64,000 nucleotides of DNA from Garcia nutans (GCA_947685225.1 CANTUV010000033.1:52615001-52679000), one strand, 5' to 3'. Counted from the stretch's first letter, positions 24,201 through 36,734 are shown. The notes: generated by a model from the sequence alone, not told the origin. A program made the numbers and translations.

Positions 24201-27200
24201 CAAGTTTAATAAATTCAGAGGATATTTCATCCGATTCTGTTTCTTCTAAGGAAACTACAACTGAATTTGCAGCAGGAACTGGGGTTGGAGGCAAAGGATT
24301 TGAATCTGAAAGACATGAACTACAAGATGCTTCTCCAGCATTAAGGATTGAGTCTTCCCCAGTGCACTTGTTATTAAACGCTATAAGCTCGCCAGATTGG
24401 GTTTCTGGAGTCTCAATATGAACAGACGGAGCGCCTGGTGATGAATCCACAACCTCTGGTAAAGAATTTTCAGAAGGGGTAACCTTCACTTGTCCTTCAT
24501 TATCAGATGGTGTATTCTCAGTAAAATTGCTGAGAGAATCAGAATAAGAAACACTCGATTTCCATTTCTTAAATGAACTTTTCCCATCATCAGAAGTGGA
24601 GGAGTTTCCAAATGACTGAGTATCTGAAAAATTAGCTTGTACACCGAGATGTTCCTCATTTGCATCAGAATTTGCCGTGTGTTTCCCAGCCTTCAAGAAA
24701 TCATGATCGTTTTTAGGTTTGTATTCATTTTCTGTTTCCATTTCTGACTCCATGGTAGTAAGAGCATCCACGTAGTTATCTATCTCACTCAACAATTCAT
24801 CAGAATGGTCTCCATATAGACTTCCCTCTGTTTTTCCATCTTCATCAATTGCCAATTCATCTTCAATCGCCATCTTGTGAATGATACAAGGACATTCATC
24901 TTCCTGTCCACCAGCAACTGAGTCAGGGACCTTCACAATTTCTCTATTAATATTCTCCTTGTTCAACTCATGTGTAACAGGTTTTAGTACAACTTCCTGT
25001 TCAACAGGAGACAAATGTGTGCTTTCCCTCCCTTGTGATGATTTTTCTGCAGGACTCACAATACTGATATCAAGTATTTCAAGCCCTGATTCACTAGAAC
25101 TATCCAATGTCAACTTCAATGGTGGTGGATTAACTGAAACCTCACAGACTAATTTATGTTCTGGCGAAGGAGTCACCAGGAATTTCTCCATGTAACTTTT
25201 TCCAGGTTTCAGATCAAGTGGAGATCCATTTATTTGCCTTCTCTTCAATTTCACAAGACGTGCAGGATCAGAATGAGCATTCTCAACACGCTCCTCCAAA
25301 AATAACTGATGCAATCTGCACTATTTGACAATAAATTGTCACCAATCAACCACTATAACTTGGCAGCGTAAGCAAGAATGACCTAATGGCAAAAATAGAG
25401 GGATGAAAGCCTCACTTGGCATGTGATGTTGGCCCCTCTGGTGTAGTTTCCCCATTCTTCCAGCGTGATCCTTTCTTCTGCCAGTAATAAAGGACCAAAT
25501 TATATCTCAAGCAATAAAAGAGCATAATACCGAGCATACAGAAATAGAAAAGGCATGAGCTCATACCCGAATGTTGCAAGGCCATATATACCCTACAATA
25601 CAAACTTAAAAGTTTTTCCCTTCATCCATAGAGTTTCTAGCCACCCTAAATCTGAAACTTGTAGCCCTCTCAATTCTAATTCTTTTCTTAAAATAGAATA
25701 AGTCAAACTTAAAAATTTTGAAACCTTCAGGCTTAACTTCAATGATAAACACTCACATAGAAAGTGCATCAAACCTCACATTCATGAGAGCCTAAAAGTA
25801 AAACCAAATTTCTAATATAATTTTATGCTGACAAAACATAACTTGATCAAAAATACATTCAGGGTAAACTTCAATCAAAAGAACAAAGTCTCAACCTCAC
25901 ATGTCAATCGTTTTTTATTGAGATTCCTAGGTTGACCCCAGGAGCTGTTCTTAAAGTCTACAGGCAGGAAGATTTATACACTCAAGATAAAACTTCAATC
26001 AAAAGAGCACATGAAGATTTATACACTCAAGATAAAACTTCAATGAAAAGAACAAGGTCTCAACCTCACATGCCAATCACTTTCAATTAAGATTCCTAGG
26101 TTGAGCCTGGGAGCTGTTCATAAAGTCTACAGGCGGGCAGATTTATAGATATCTAAAAAGAAGCCAAATAAACAAACAAATAAAATAAAACTTCAAAGAG
26201 AATAAGATCCATAAACAGAAATTTTCTTCAAGTGCTTGTCAGATTGCAATTTGATCCCAAATGAAGCAAGAAAATTAGAGGGTAGACCAAGAGTTCTCTC
26301 TGTCATAAGCTCAAAATTTCTATTAGAATCAAGTTAAAAAAGGCAGGACTATATAATAAACAATAGGATCTAAGTAATCATCGTAAATCTAGTATGTCGG
26401 TTTAAGCTTAGAAACATGATTGCAAAGGATAACCATCACCACTTCCACAAAATCCACTGTGTATATTCTCTCTAGGCAGGTCAAGGTCTCAAGGATAGCA
26501 AATTTCACAGATATACAGCAGACAGAAGCCATTTGCCCCAGCAAAATCTTTAAAAGAGGCCTATTTGAAAACATTAACATACATATACACACCAAGAATT
26601 CCATTCCATATAGTAGTATTTTATTGTACTGCATACCTTTATTTTTCGGATTTTTTTCTCTCTCAGAACATCAAATGTTGGTATTTCGGAGGATGCTGCT
26701 TCAACTTTAAAGAATGATGGATCAGTGTAACGCTTCAAACATGCTCCAGCACCAGCAACATCAAACCTGTCAAAATACAGAAGATGAAAAGTTTTTATCC
26801 CTTTCCTACAGAAGGAATTCCTCCCAAACTAAAGTTGAAATTGGAAAAGCGAACTATGATAATCATACTTGTCCAAAAGGAATAACCGTGGGGGACCCCG
26901 GCATTCTTCATAAGAATCCATCACAAAACGAGGCAAGTCTCCACGAGTGATCAGATTCTGTTCTGTGCGTAAGTTAGGATGCCAATCAACACCTACAATA
27001 AAATTAGGCATTTAAATAACGTCGTCCTTTAGATTGCCAATTCAAAACATTAATTCTTCAAATGTCAGAACCTTGGATTTTCATAAAAGAAAGTCATCCA
27101 TACACAAAATAGATGCAATCTGTGAAACTTAGAAAGCTAGTTGAAAAAAAATAGAATAAATGATCTATTAATACGTAGACAGTGTTAACAATTCAAGAGT

Positions 27201-29255
27201 AATTTCATTACAACATGAACAGTTGAACACAGAATGCTCTATGTGCATGCACATGGACAAAATATATAAATTGCAAAGAATAACTACAAGGACTATTGCC
27301 TCAACCTCAGAGGTATTGTCCTGAGCAACAGATAAACAACCTTGAAAAATAACCACATGGACTATTGCCTCAACCTCAGAGGCATTGTCTTGAGCAACAG
27401 ACAAACAACCATGAAAAATAACCACGCGGAAATTGTTCTCTGCTGGCTGCTGGCTAATCCTCCACCATAAATAAGTAACTTAAAAATACAATTCATAGGA
27501 AAATAATAATTTAAAAAGACATCTTCCTTAACTAAAAGACAAATAAAACTTTTTACTGTTCGTATAAAGCATGTGGGTTAGAAAAGGGCCACAAATGCCA
27601 TTTCCATCCTATTCAGTTTAATGAAACAAATAAAATGAGCTTCTTGGATCATTAGTTCTGAAACTTTTCATCACAAATGGAAAATTTTGACTTCATATGC
27701 TTCTAACAATTGCAAATTAGCACCAGCACAAAGAAAAAGGGTTCAAATTCAAGGATGCTGAAGCAAATGTTTGTAATTTCCCTTTCGGCATGTGCATAAT
27801 CCAATAAACCATTATGAATTTCCCAGTGACAGACAATCAGGAGATTCATACAAAAAATAAACATGCAGAGAGTTTTCTAACCTGCATTTGTAAAGAATGG
27901 TGATTGATCAGTTTGAGAGAGAAAAGCCTTCTCAATTGATGGGACTTCAGCCTCAACCTGCTGAACACGAGCCATTAGACCATGGCCTCGAGCTGCAGTT
28001 GCCATTACTTCTTCATGCAAATCATGAAATACCTCAGCAGCAAACCTTTAACGACCAGAGAAAAACAATAAACATATTTCATATAGCACATTTCCAAAAA
28101 CCTAAGAACGTAGAAGAGGGATCAAATTTTATGTCATGGTGAACAAGGATTGAGTCATAAAGGAAGAATAACAGAAATCTTTTCACAAGTGCCATATAAG
28201 TGAGCCTCTTCAAGAACGTCATAAACAATAATATCTTGCAAAGAAGAAGGCTCAAAATAAATTAAATTTGTATTGATTAGAATGATTTGATGACACTGCA
28301 TCTTCCGAAAATGTAGCCTTTAATTTCTTCGGATAAAAAAAGAAAATTTATATAGTCGATCCTAATTAACTTCAAATTCAGAATAAGTTGAGTTGAGTAG
28401 AGTAGAGTTGTAAATATTATGATCTACACAAGCTAACTGAAAATCAAATTCAATTGCATTTAGATGATACAAGCAATGACTATCATATACCATTTCAAGA
28501 AACATAAAAGAAGCAAAGAACATATATAACTTTCAATAATACAAATTTTAAACAAAAAATCCGATCATTTGAAACAGCAAAATCATTAATTCTAAATAGA
28601 TATATAACATGTTCATTCAATTATCAAATATGAACCAAACGGAAATCTTCTCTCATAATTTCAGCAAGCATAACCCCGACTAACTTAAGACCATCACTAA
28701 AACATAACTAACCAATTCAAACTTCAATTATCAAACAGCTCATTTAAATTTTGATAAAGGAGTTTGAGAGATTAAGAAGCTCTCTCAGTTTCCACTAAAT
28801 TGTTCAATTTGACATGCAACTTAATCGCTAAACTGAGAGAAAGCGAGAGAACAATTTGAAACTCGCAAAGCCTCAGAATCAGAAACCAGAAAATATCCTA
28901 TAAGCACGAATACAATACGAAATTGAGAACTCAACAAACAGCCCTGCTGAACTAGCATCACACTAAACAATAAGAATCATTCTGAAACCGAAGCAAAATC
29001 TTTAAAATAGACACTAAACAATAAGAATCATTCTGAAACCAAAGCAAAATCTTTAAAATAGAAAGAAAATGAAGAGAGAGAGAGAGAAAGATAGACTGAC
29101 TCAGCTATGTCTCCAAGCTGGCGCAAAACTCCAACGAGGCCAGCCATGGCAACTCCTTCCAAAAGAGCCTCCGGATCATCCTTATCGGCGGCTCTATAAA
29201 GCTCCGGATCGGCCAAACTGTACTCATTTCTAATCTGATACCTCGCTAGTGGCAT
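21224..29255 (-). CDS. SCAR2: SCAR/WAVE actin-nucleation regulator, SCAR2-like, 1475 aa, nine exons
   Basis: Exons are 29101-29255, 27882-28045, 26869-26992, 26637-26766, 25416-25477, 21778-25315, 21596-21682, 21365-21478 and 21224-21277. All phases join, giving 1475 residues from the Met at 29255 (MPLARYQIRNEYSLADPELY). Residues 1 to about 180 are the SCAR homology domain. A basic stretch follows (REKKIRKIKKKGSRWK), as in all SCAR/WAVE proteins. The 3.5-kb exon 6 encodes the long acidic, Ser-rich middle region and a short proline stretch (PPLPPLPPMQW, about residue 1117). The C-terminal VCA module is split over exons 7-9: WH2 (DERDSLLEQIRTK and SFNLKPT), connector (LKVAAILEKANAIRQ) and acidic tail (YEDDDTDSWSDS). 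By family knowledge SCAR acts in the WAVE complex to activate ARP2/3, shaping trichomes and pavement cells. The length fits SCAR2 better than SCAR1, SCAR3 or SCAR4. No lesion is seen. Confidence 0.96.
25867..26146. repeat. tandem duplication in SCAR intron 4
   Basis: A segment of about 110 bp containing CTCAACCTCACATG, then GATTCCTAGGTTGA, then AAAGTCTACAGGC is present at about 25867-25976 and again at about 26036-26146, a period of roughly 169 bp. Inside it GATTTATACACTCAAGATAA is repeated at about 25971 and 26015. Confidence 0.8.
27281..27427. repeat. 69-bp tandem duplication in SCAR intron 2
   Basis: Two adjacent units of about 69 bp share GACTATTGCCTCAACCTCAG and TGAGCAACAG, then AAACAACC. 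The first begins at about 27281 and the second at about 27350. The few mismatches suggest a moderately old duplication. Confidence 0.85.
28961..29062. repeat. 51-bp tandem duplication at the start of SCAR intron 1
   Basis: Two nearly identical 51-bp units starting CACTAAACAATAAGAATCAT lie at 28961-29011 and 29012-29062, about 40 bp inside the intron from the exon 1 donor. They differ at about one base, so the duplication is recent. A GA microsatellite lies between the repeat and the donor site (about 29071-29089). Confidence 0.9.
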
Positions 29256-30016
29256 TTCCACAAATAATCACCGACAATTGCCCCAAATATACACCAGCAG
29301 AAACCCTAATTTTGTTGAATATCTGTTTCTGTTCTTCGATTTTTCCGATAAAACTAAATTCCCTGGAGAAGGAGAGGCAGAGAGAGAGAGAGATTGCGCA
29401 AGATCTTTTTGGGGCCTGGGGAAATGAAAAATGTGAAATGAATGAATGTACACGAACACCACTAGACCAGAACCAGACAAGACGCGGAGAGAGTGAGAGA
29501 GTATTTTAATATCTCTAACTAATAAAGTAATTAATTAAAAATAATGTCTTTTCAAACTTTTCTTAATTATGATTCTATTTAAAATTAATTTTTTTTACTT
29601 AAACTATAAAAAAAAAGGTAAAATTCACTTATCAACAAGTGTTTTTCTTTTTTTTACTTTATTTAAATTTCTAGTTGGGAATTATTTGGAGAGAATGATA
29701 GAAGAGTTGCGGATATTGTATGGTTTGCTCAGCGCACACCGCCTGCGAAGTTGTGCTTGTTTGTTGTATTGGATCATGTTAATTTTTCTCATGCTTCTTT
29801 AGCAATCTAGGCCGGGTTTGGCTTTTGTGGTTTTTGGACAACTGGTCATGACATGGGTGGTGCAGTGGAGCTCGTGTAATAATAGCATATTAATAAAATT
29901 AATTGGCTTCAAATTCAAGTAAGGAAACCTTTTCAATTTAATAATCATCCTTGGTCGAGACGAGGTAAATGAATTAAATTGATCAAATTGAGATTAATCG
30001 TGTTAATGCTAAATGA
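29256..30016. other. SCAR 5' flank and intergenic DNA
   Basis: About 29256-29510 is probably the SCAR 5' UTR and core promoter, with a GA repeat at about 29371-29391. A less AT-rich patch at 29690-29880 has no recognisable protein; it could be a degraded retroelement fragment, but I cannot support that. A weak tRNA-like head (GGTGCAGTGGAGCT) lies near 29858. Confidence 0.4.
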
Positions 30017-30181
30017 ATTAAATTGATTCGAATCAAAAGTGTTTTATATTTTAATTATATTAAAAATATAATTATTTTAATTTTATATTTATTATTATCT
30101 TTAACAATAAATATAAAATTATAATAGTAATTTTTTTAATATAATTAATATATAAACACTTTTAATTCAAATCAATTTAAT
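30017..30181. mobile_element. 165-bp near-perfect hairpin repeat
   Basis: Two arms of about 77 bases form an inverted repeat with a loop of about 11 bases. The left arm starts ATTAAATTGATTCGAATCAA and the right arm, reverse-complemented, ATTAAATTGATTTGAATTAA; the match continues along the arms with scattered differences. A related half-copy is at 51530-51580. This is best read as a small foldback MITE. A small-RNA precursor is possible but unsupported. Confidence 0.75.
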
Positions 30182-31453
30182 CCATAGTATTTTTAAAAAT
30201 ATATATAGCAAAATTGTCATACTCGGTGCAATAATTGACTCACACATTAGGTGACAAGTGATAACATAGATAGCTATATTTGCATGTTTGTGTATTAATT
30301 TTTAAACCCAATAAATTTTATTGAATGTGCATTAATTCTTTGTCGATATTTTAAATAAGAAGAGAGGAAAATTATTTTTTAATTATATTATTTAAAATTT
30401 TATAAGCTTATATGAAGTGAGAACTTCCATGTCGTGATAACTTTTTTTTTTACTTGGAGTAGTTGTTTTTTTATATATTTCAAGTCCTACATAGAGTATA
30501 AAATTTAATCTGGAAAAAGCCATTCAACCATGTTTTTATTGGCTGCTGTGTGTGTGTTTAAATAATAGAAATTTATTATGGTAAATAAGGCTCTGCGGTA
30601 TTGGTGGGTGTATTTCAATGAGATTTAACAACTTGAAAGCCATTTATAAATTGTATAACTGCAAAATTTACAGAAGCGGTGGCGGTGTATTCTTGTGGAG
30701 CCATGTGAAAGGATTGGATGCGTTGTATATGTATATAAATATGGGTAACGTTCATATAGAATTAAAATGATTTGAGAAATTTTGTTTTGGAGTTTTAGTT
30801 TTATTTCTTTGACCATAAAATATGATTTATAATTGTTTTGAGTAAAATTAACTTTGCATATCAGTTTTAAGAGTAATTCATTTATGTATTTTTTTATTAA
30901 GTTGATTTCAAACATTACTTAATTTTTATATGTGATTTAACGTGTTTTATTTGTTTAATTTTATATTATAAACATACTATAGATTTATAATTTGAGATTT
31001 GTTATGACAAATATTCTAAGGTGGTAAAATATTCTTAAAATTGTTTGACATAATATTTATGCAGTATATACATATGATATTATGATTGATAATTTTTGTG
31101 ATGTTAACTAATAATAATAAATATCTCTAACTTAGTTTTCTTGAATGATTTTAGAAATTTTTCACTGATTCGAATTATAAAATTATTATTATTCTTAGTT
31201 TTTAAACTAGTAAAAACTAAATTTATTATTATATATATAACATAATAATCTAGGGTTATTGAAATTTTTTCTTCGATTAATTGAGACAGTTAAAAAAAAT
31301 TTATGATATAATAGGAGAAATATATTTTTTTTAGTTTAAATAATAATGCTATGCATTTTGGTGGATATGATCTTAAAATAAGGCATATTATTTTATGACT
31401 TACTAGAAAATCAATAAATTTTCATTTTAATTTGTGTTTTATTATGATATAAG
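30182..31453. other. AT-rich intergenic region
   Basis: I see no coding frame with recognisable content and no bounded repeat. A slightly more GC-rich patch at 30580-30760 is unexplained. Confidence 0.5.
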
Positions 31454-31591
31454 AAATATGTGCTATTAATCATTAATGTATAGTTTGATCGCCGGAAACG
31501 TATATTATTTTTATCTAGATCTTGAGTTCGAGTATTCTAAATTTTTTGCTTTTCATGTGTAATTAATAAAGAAATAAAAATATGTGTTATT
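31454..31591 (+). mobile_element. short SINE (about 110 bp) with 14-bp target-site duplications, copy 1
   Basis: The body is 31468-31577. A tRNA-like head contains TAGTTTGATCGCCGGAAACG, a box B-like GAGTTCGAGTATTC follows, and the 3' end is ATGTGTAATTAATAAAG with an A-rich tail. The flanks AAATATGTGCTATT (31454-31467) and AAATATGTGTTATT (31578-31591) match at 13 of 14 positions. The same head, box B spacing and 3' end recur at 48395-48498. Confidence 0.7.
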
Positions 31592-32060
31592 TGTTATTCA
31601 TGAATTAGAATAAAGACTGATGTCAATAAACCTTGAATTTTATAAATTAATCTTTATTTATTTGTGATTGAGATTTTTTTAAAATTATGATGAGCGAGTT
31701 ATTGTTTAATATACAAATTAAAATATATATATATATATAATTTACATTCTTAAATGTTGATTGAATGCTGGTTTTGAGAAAGAAAGTTTAAACTATTTAA
31801 GTTGAATATTTTTATTTTCGAACTGTGGATAAAATATGACAAGCAGAGACTATTTACAAAATGCGGTTAAACAATTAACAAATAGGACTTCCCATTCTGA
31901 TAGGACTGTTGATCAGGACGACTCCAAATGCGGGACCCACGAAACATTCCCCATTAGGCATTTCGGTTTCATACCAATGAATGGACACATCCAAAATACA
32001 GACGAGCACATCCTATTCATGTATTATCATCAATTATTAGTGTTATAATAAAATAAAATA
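31592..32060. other. intergenic region, no gene seen
   Basis: A 70-codon frame at 31836-32048 lies in less AT-rich sequence but matches nothing I recognise and has no flanking gene structure, so I do not call it. A TA microsatellite sits at about 31722-31738. Confidence 0.4.
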
Positions 32061-32923
32061 AAATAATTATAAATCCTTCTAAATTTTATATATTATATTA
32101 GTTAATTTTTATATTATTAATATTTAATTTTTATATTTTTTAATTTTTAAAAATTAAATTATTTAATTTCTCTGCTAATATTTTTATAATATTAGTCAAT
32201 TACTTTAATATTATAAAATAATTTATTTTATATATATATATATTTTTTATTATTTATTGAGTTATATTTATTTTTAATTTTATTTATATTTTTTACACAT
32301 AATTTATGTTAATTTTATAAATATTTTAATAAGTTATTTTAATTTATATATTTTTTTATAAAGATAAATATATTATTAATTTATATATATTATTATAAAG
32401 ATAAATATATTATAAAATAACTTATTTGCTCTTCATTTATATATATTTATCTTTATTATTTATTAAATTTATTTTATTTTTAATTTTATTTTATATATCG
32501 ATCGTCTGTAAAATAATAAAAGATATTATTTGATTTATTTAAAAGTATTTTTTTAGTAATACCTATAAAATTAAAATAAATAATATATATATTGTCTGCA
32601 AAATAATAAAAGATATTATTCATATTATTTAAAATTATTTTTAATAATATTTATAAAATTAAAATAAATTATGTGTAAAAAATATAAATAAAATTAAAAA
32701 TAAACATGACTTAATAAATAATAAAGAAAAAAATATCTAAGGAAAAAAATAAATAAATTATTTTATAATATCAAAGTAATTAACTAATATTTTTAGGATA
32801 AAATATTAACAGAATAACTAAATAATTTAATTTTTAAAAATTGGAGGATACAAAAATTATATGTTAAAAATACATGGACTGATTAGTGGAATATGTAAAA
32901 CCTCAAAAACTTTATAATTATTT
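32061..32923. mobile_element. long foldback repeat, about 860 bp, with arms of roughly 270 bp
   Basis: The two halves are inverted copies of each other. Paired landmarks are AAATAATTATAAA at 32061 with TTTATAATTATTT at 32911, TTTTTAAAAATTAAATTATT left with its inverse near 32820, and TTTTTACACATAATTTATGT at about 32290 with the inverse near 32670. The right half also has a tandem duplication around GTCTGTAAAATAATAAAAG (about 32505 and 32595). I see no coding sequence. It is probably a non-autonomous DNA element, but I cannot assign a superfamily or a sure target-site duplication. Confidence 0.65.
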
Positions 32924-33650
32924 AGTCATAAAATAATAACTATCACGATTTAATTTTATAGTAAAAATATATATATTTTTTATTTTATTTTAAGTATCAT
33001 ATATAAACAATACATACACATAAAAAAATAATTAGTTATTATAAATTTTATAAAAATTTTATTATAATTTATCTAAATAATATTTTTTTTATTTTATTTT
33101 AAATATCGTGTATGAATAGTATACGCAAACTAATAAAATAATTAGTCATTTTAAATTTATAAAATTTTTATTGTAATTTATCTAAATAATTTTGTATATT
33201 TATTATTTTATTTATTCTCTTTTATTAAATAATAGATTTAATTATAGATAATATTAAAATTTTTTAATTAATACTTTTTAAAATTTTAAAATGATACTTA
33301 AAATAAAAAAATTATTATATAATATTTAAAATAAAATAAAAAATATTATTTTTATCGTTAAGTCCTCCTCTCTTACATATGTAATTAATAAAATAATAAT
33401 AACAATAATAATAATACATAATATAATCATTCTACGTTGTTGATCAAACCGTTATAATAAAGAAAGCCGGTTATTTAGTGTTAATTCTTAAATAGATTGG
33501 CTGAGATATTTTTTAAATTTATTATAAAAAATAATATAAATTGACTTATAAAAAAATTTAAAAATATATCTAATCAATTTCTTTAAAAAGAAAAAAAAAG
33601 CATTTATTCTTCTTTTTATGTGGAGCACAAATCTACTAGTAATGAGATGC

Positions 33651-33685
<35 letters not shown>

Positions 33686-35304
33686 CAATCCCATTATAAC
33701 ATTTTAAGCTAATGCTTTTAGTTGTTTTTTATGTTATTTTTTTACATTATAATTAAAATTTAATATTCAAATTTAATAAAATAACAAAATTTTAAAAATA
33801 TATAAAAATATACAAAAATAGACCAACAACTTGAATTCAGAGGAGACAGTTGTTAAAAGAGGATTAGCGGATGTATATGTGATGTAAAAGTGTGAAAAAA
33901 TTATACTCTTTATCAATTTTTATGTAAATTTTTATATTTTATCAAAATTAATTTTATTATTTTATAAAAATATATAATAAACTCAAAATAAATATATAAT
34001 AAACTTATAAAAATTATTGTGTACATAATAAATTTATCTTAAACTCATAATAAACTCATATAATAAATTATATAAATATGATAAATTAGTAAAGTAATCA
34101 TAAATTCTTATAAATTTAAATATATTTTAAAATTTTAATAAATTTAATAAATTTAATTTTTTATATTTTTATCAAAAATTTTAAAAGTATGGATATATTC
34201 AGAGGTGACAACGAATATAGTGCTTACTAAATTTGTCATATTTAAACTCGAATTTGAGCTTGTTTAAGTTTAAAAATATCCATGCCTATTTTAAATTCGA
34301 TTATAATTATAATTTTATTATCCATATACATCTCAAATCTGTTTAATACTATTTATTTATTATTCATGCTGGCTTAAATATTAAAAATTAAAAATATTAT
34401 AAAATTTAAATTATAAAATTATATTTTTAATTAAATAATTATAAATAAAAATTTTATAATAACATAATTTTATTAAAATAATTATTTATCACGTATTTTT
34501 ATAATTAAAATAAAATATAATAAATATATAATTAAAATTAAATTAAATATAACTAATATATATAAACAGATTTTGATAGCGAATACTTATGAATATATAT
34601 ATTAGAATTCAACTCAAACTTAATCGTGAATAATAAAATTATTATTTATGCTCATTTAAATTTATAAATTAATTATATTTTATATAAATAAATTAAAATA
34701 AATTAAATATCTAAAAATACCAAACTCCTGCCATCCCTAGAGATACTATGGCACATATCACATGTGTACTACAGTATCAGATTTGGTTCGTTCAATCAAT
34801 TGCTTTTGATTTTGTTGTATTGATTTAAAAGTCAATTGAGGATAAAGTAAGCTTCATTTGCTTCTCTCTCTTTTTCCCCTCTTTTTTTCTTTTTTGTCTT
34901 TAACATATTCTTCTTCTTATTTACCAACTTTTCAACTTTATAAATGAACGAGACGGTTTGGCCATAAACTTTCCCTTTTCAGGTTTTTTGGAAACTTCTT
35001 ATGTGGTGTTGCTAACAGTTTTTTTTTTTTTTTGTCTTTTTGACATTTAACACCCTTTGCTTGTCCAACTCGAGATTATTAATTTGATATAGTTATTTTA
35101 GCTTTAAGATTCTGATTTGAAATATTTTTCTTATTTATTTGTTATTTTCTTCTCCGTGTTGGTCCCAATTTATTCTCTTTCACATGCCAACAATGGTGCT
35201 GCTGTAAATGGCACGCCAAACTCATCACACCGTCACTTTCTCTCAATGACGAAAGCATGGCTATTGGCTACATTTACCAAAGGATTATTTTAAAAAAAAA
35301 ATTA
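32924..35304. other. AT-rich repeat-filled intergenic region
   Basis: A degenerate direct repeat of about 110 bp (block TTATTTTATTTTAA and on to AATTTATCTAAATAAT) occurs twice at about 32975-33200. A TA microsatellite is at about 33652-33683. A truncated 3' end of the short SINE family (ACATATGTAATTAATAAA) is at about 33375. The stretch 34203-34740 may be a decayed repeat of the type ending GCCATCCCT, as its right end is TGCCATCCCTAG. No gene is supported. Confidence 0.45.
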
Positions 35305-35707
35305 AGGGTGTATTTGAGGTAGTTTTTGTTTTTTTTATTTTAGTATTTTTTTATAAAAAAATAAAATGTGTTTAGTAATATCATCAAGTTTTAATTTTTT
35401 CTAATTAAATAAAATTTATTTTAGGTTAATTACCTAATGAATTTGAGAGTTTTAATTTTAAGAAGACATTATATATTAATAAAAATCTTTTTTATATAAA
35501 ATATTTTATATTAATAAAACATGGTAAAAATTATTTTTTGACGTTGTCTTCTTTTAAATTTTTAATTTTTTAATAACTTAAATTTTAATAATTATGATAC
35601 ATAATTTTTAATAAAATAAAACAGATTTTTAAAAAATATAAAATAGAAACTAAAAAAATTATTTAAACAAAATAAAAAAAAAACTACAACGAAAATAAAT
35701 ACATACT
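35305..35707. mobile_element. probable MITE, about 400 bp, with imperfect terminal inverted repeats
   Basis: The left end AGGGTGTATTTGAGGTAG pairs with the right end, which reverse-complemented reads AGTATGTATTTATTTTCGTT; poly-T and poly-A rich arms extend the pairing. Both ends are bordered by TTAA-like sequence, so the target duplication (TAA or TTA) is ambiguous. It resembles PIF/Harbinger-type MITEs only in general layout. Confidence 0.45.
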
Positions 35708-35838
35708 TAATTATTACAGTTGTACGATTATATTTCCAGCTATTAATATAGATAATTGTAGTTTCTCAGTTTAATTATTTATTGCCATAATATAGTTAAG
35801 CCAAAAATTTCTTTTTTAATGGTAACAAACTAATCAAT

Positions 35839-36109
35839 TACTCCATTTATTCTAAAAGGAATTTTTTTTATAAATTAAAAAATATATAATTAATACATTG
35901 ATAATTTATATATTTTTCTTTTTTATTCTTATTCATGTATTTATTTTATCTTAAATATATTTTAAATTATTATTAATTTTTTATTTAAAATGTGAATTTA
36001 TTAAAAAATAAAATATAAAAAAATACATTTAATATATTCTGTAAATAAAAAATAATTTTAAAATATTCTAAAATATAATAGCAGACAATTTTTATGAGAC
36101 AAAAAAGTA
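35839..36109. mobile_element. Stowaway-like MITE, copy 2
   Basis: Element 35841-36107 is flanked by TA on both sides. The left end is CTCCATTTATTCTAAAAGG. The interior block around AAATTATTATTAATTTTTTA matches copy 1 at 12881-13172 over more than 100 bases in the same orientation. The right end is degraded. Confidence 0.6.
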
Positions 36110-36734
36110 ATAATTTTATTCAATTTCCTTATAAAGTTAAGCAAGTGTTATTCATAAAGCGTTTATACAAGCATGTGTCAAGAGAAGATTAATGTTCTTA
36201 ATGCAATAAAACAACTAAATTTATTATCAGTGTGTTTAATTTATTAATAAACAAGTATTAATTTCACATATTATTAAATAAATCCAAGTGATTAAATTAG
36301 CGATGATGCTATATTTAGTTAAAGAGTGGTTATCCCTTCATTTAATCGGAAATATAATGCAAATCTAAAACTTTCAAGCACTCCCTCTAGTTCACAACTG
36401 CAAGTATGGCAGTATTTTTATGCAAATTAAGATATTAGTTTTTTTCCAAATATATAAGAAAATATGAATACATAAAATAATAATCAGACACCTTTTACGA
36501 TCAGTTTAAAAAATTTATTAATTAAATTTGTTAAACCAATGAAATATATTTATCTTTATCCAGTGGTGAAATTAGAAATACACTGAGGGGGAGAACAAAA
36601 TTTTTATAGAAAAAAAATTAAAGAAAGTTCATCATGTAATTAAATATTTAATATTACAGCAGTTCAATAATCAATTTGTATTATTATATTGACTACGCCT
36701 AAGAGATGATAACTGTATTTTTTTTTTAAATATA

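Noticed and set aside
27897..28142. 81-codon plus-strand frame inside the SCAR locus
   Set aside because: It overlaps SCAR exon 2 in antisense and ends in an intron; it is a shadow of the exon.
29690..29880. Possible reverse-transcriptase-associated RNase H fragment (a short NDRRVADIVWFAQR-like reading)
   Set aside because: Too short, with no other domain of a LINE element nearby. The resemblance is too weak to call.
31836..32048. 70-codon open frame on the plus strand in a less AT-rich patch
   Set aside because: No recognisable motif, no splice or promoter context; its length is within chance expectation.
34203..34740. Possible complete MITE ending in TGCCATCCCT
   Set aside because: The right end fits a common repeat type but the left end matches only about 7 of 10 bases, so I did not call it as a bounded element.
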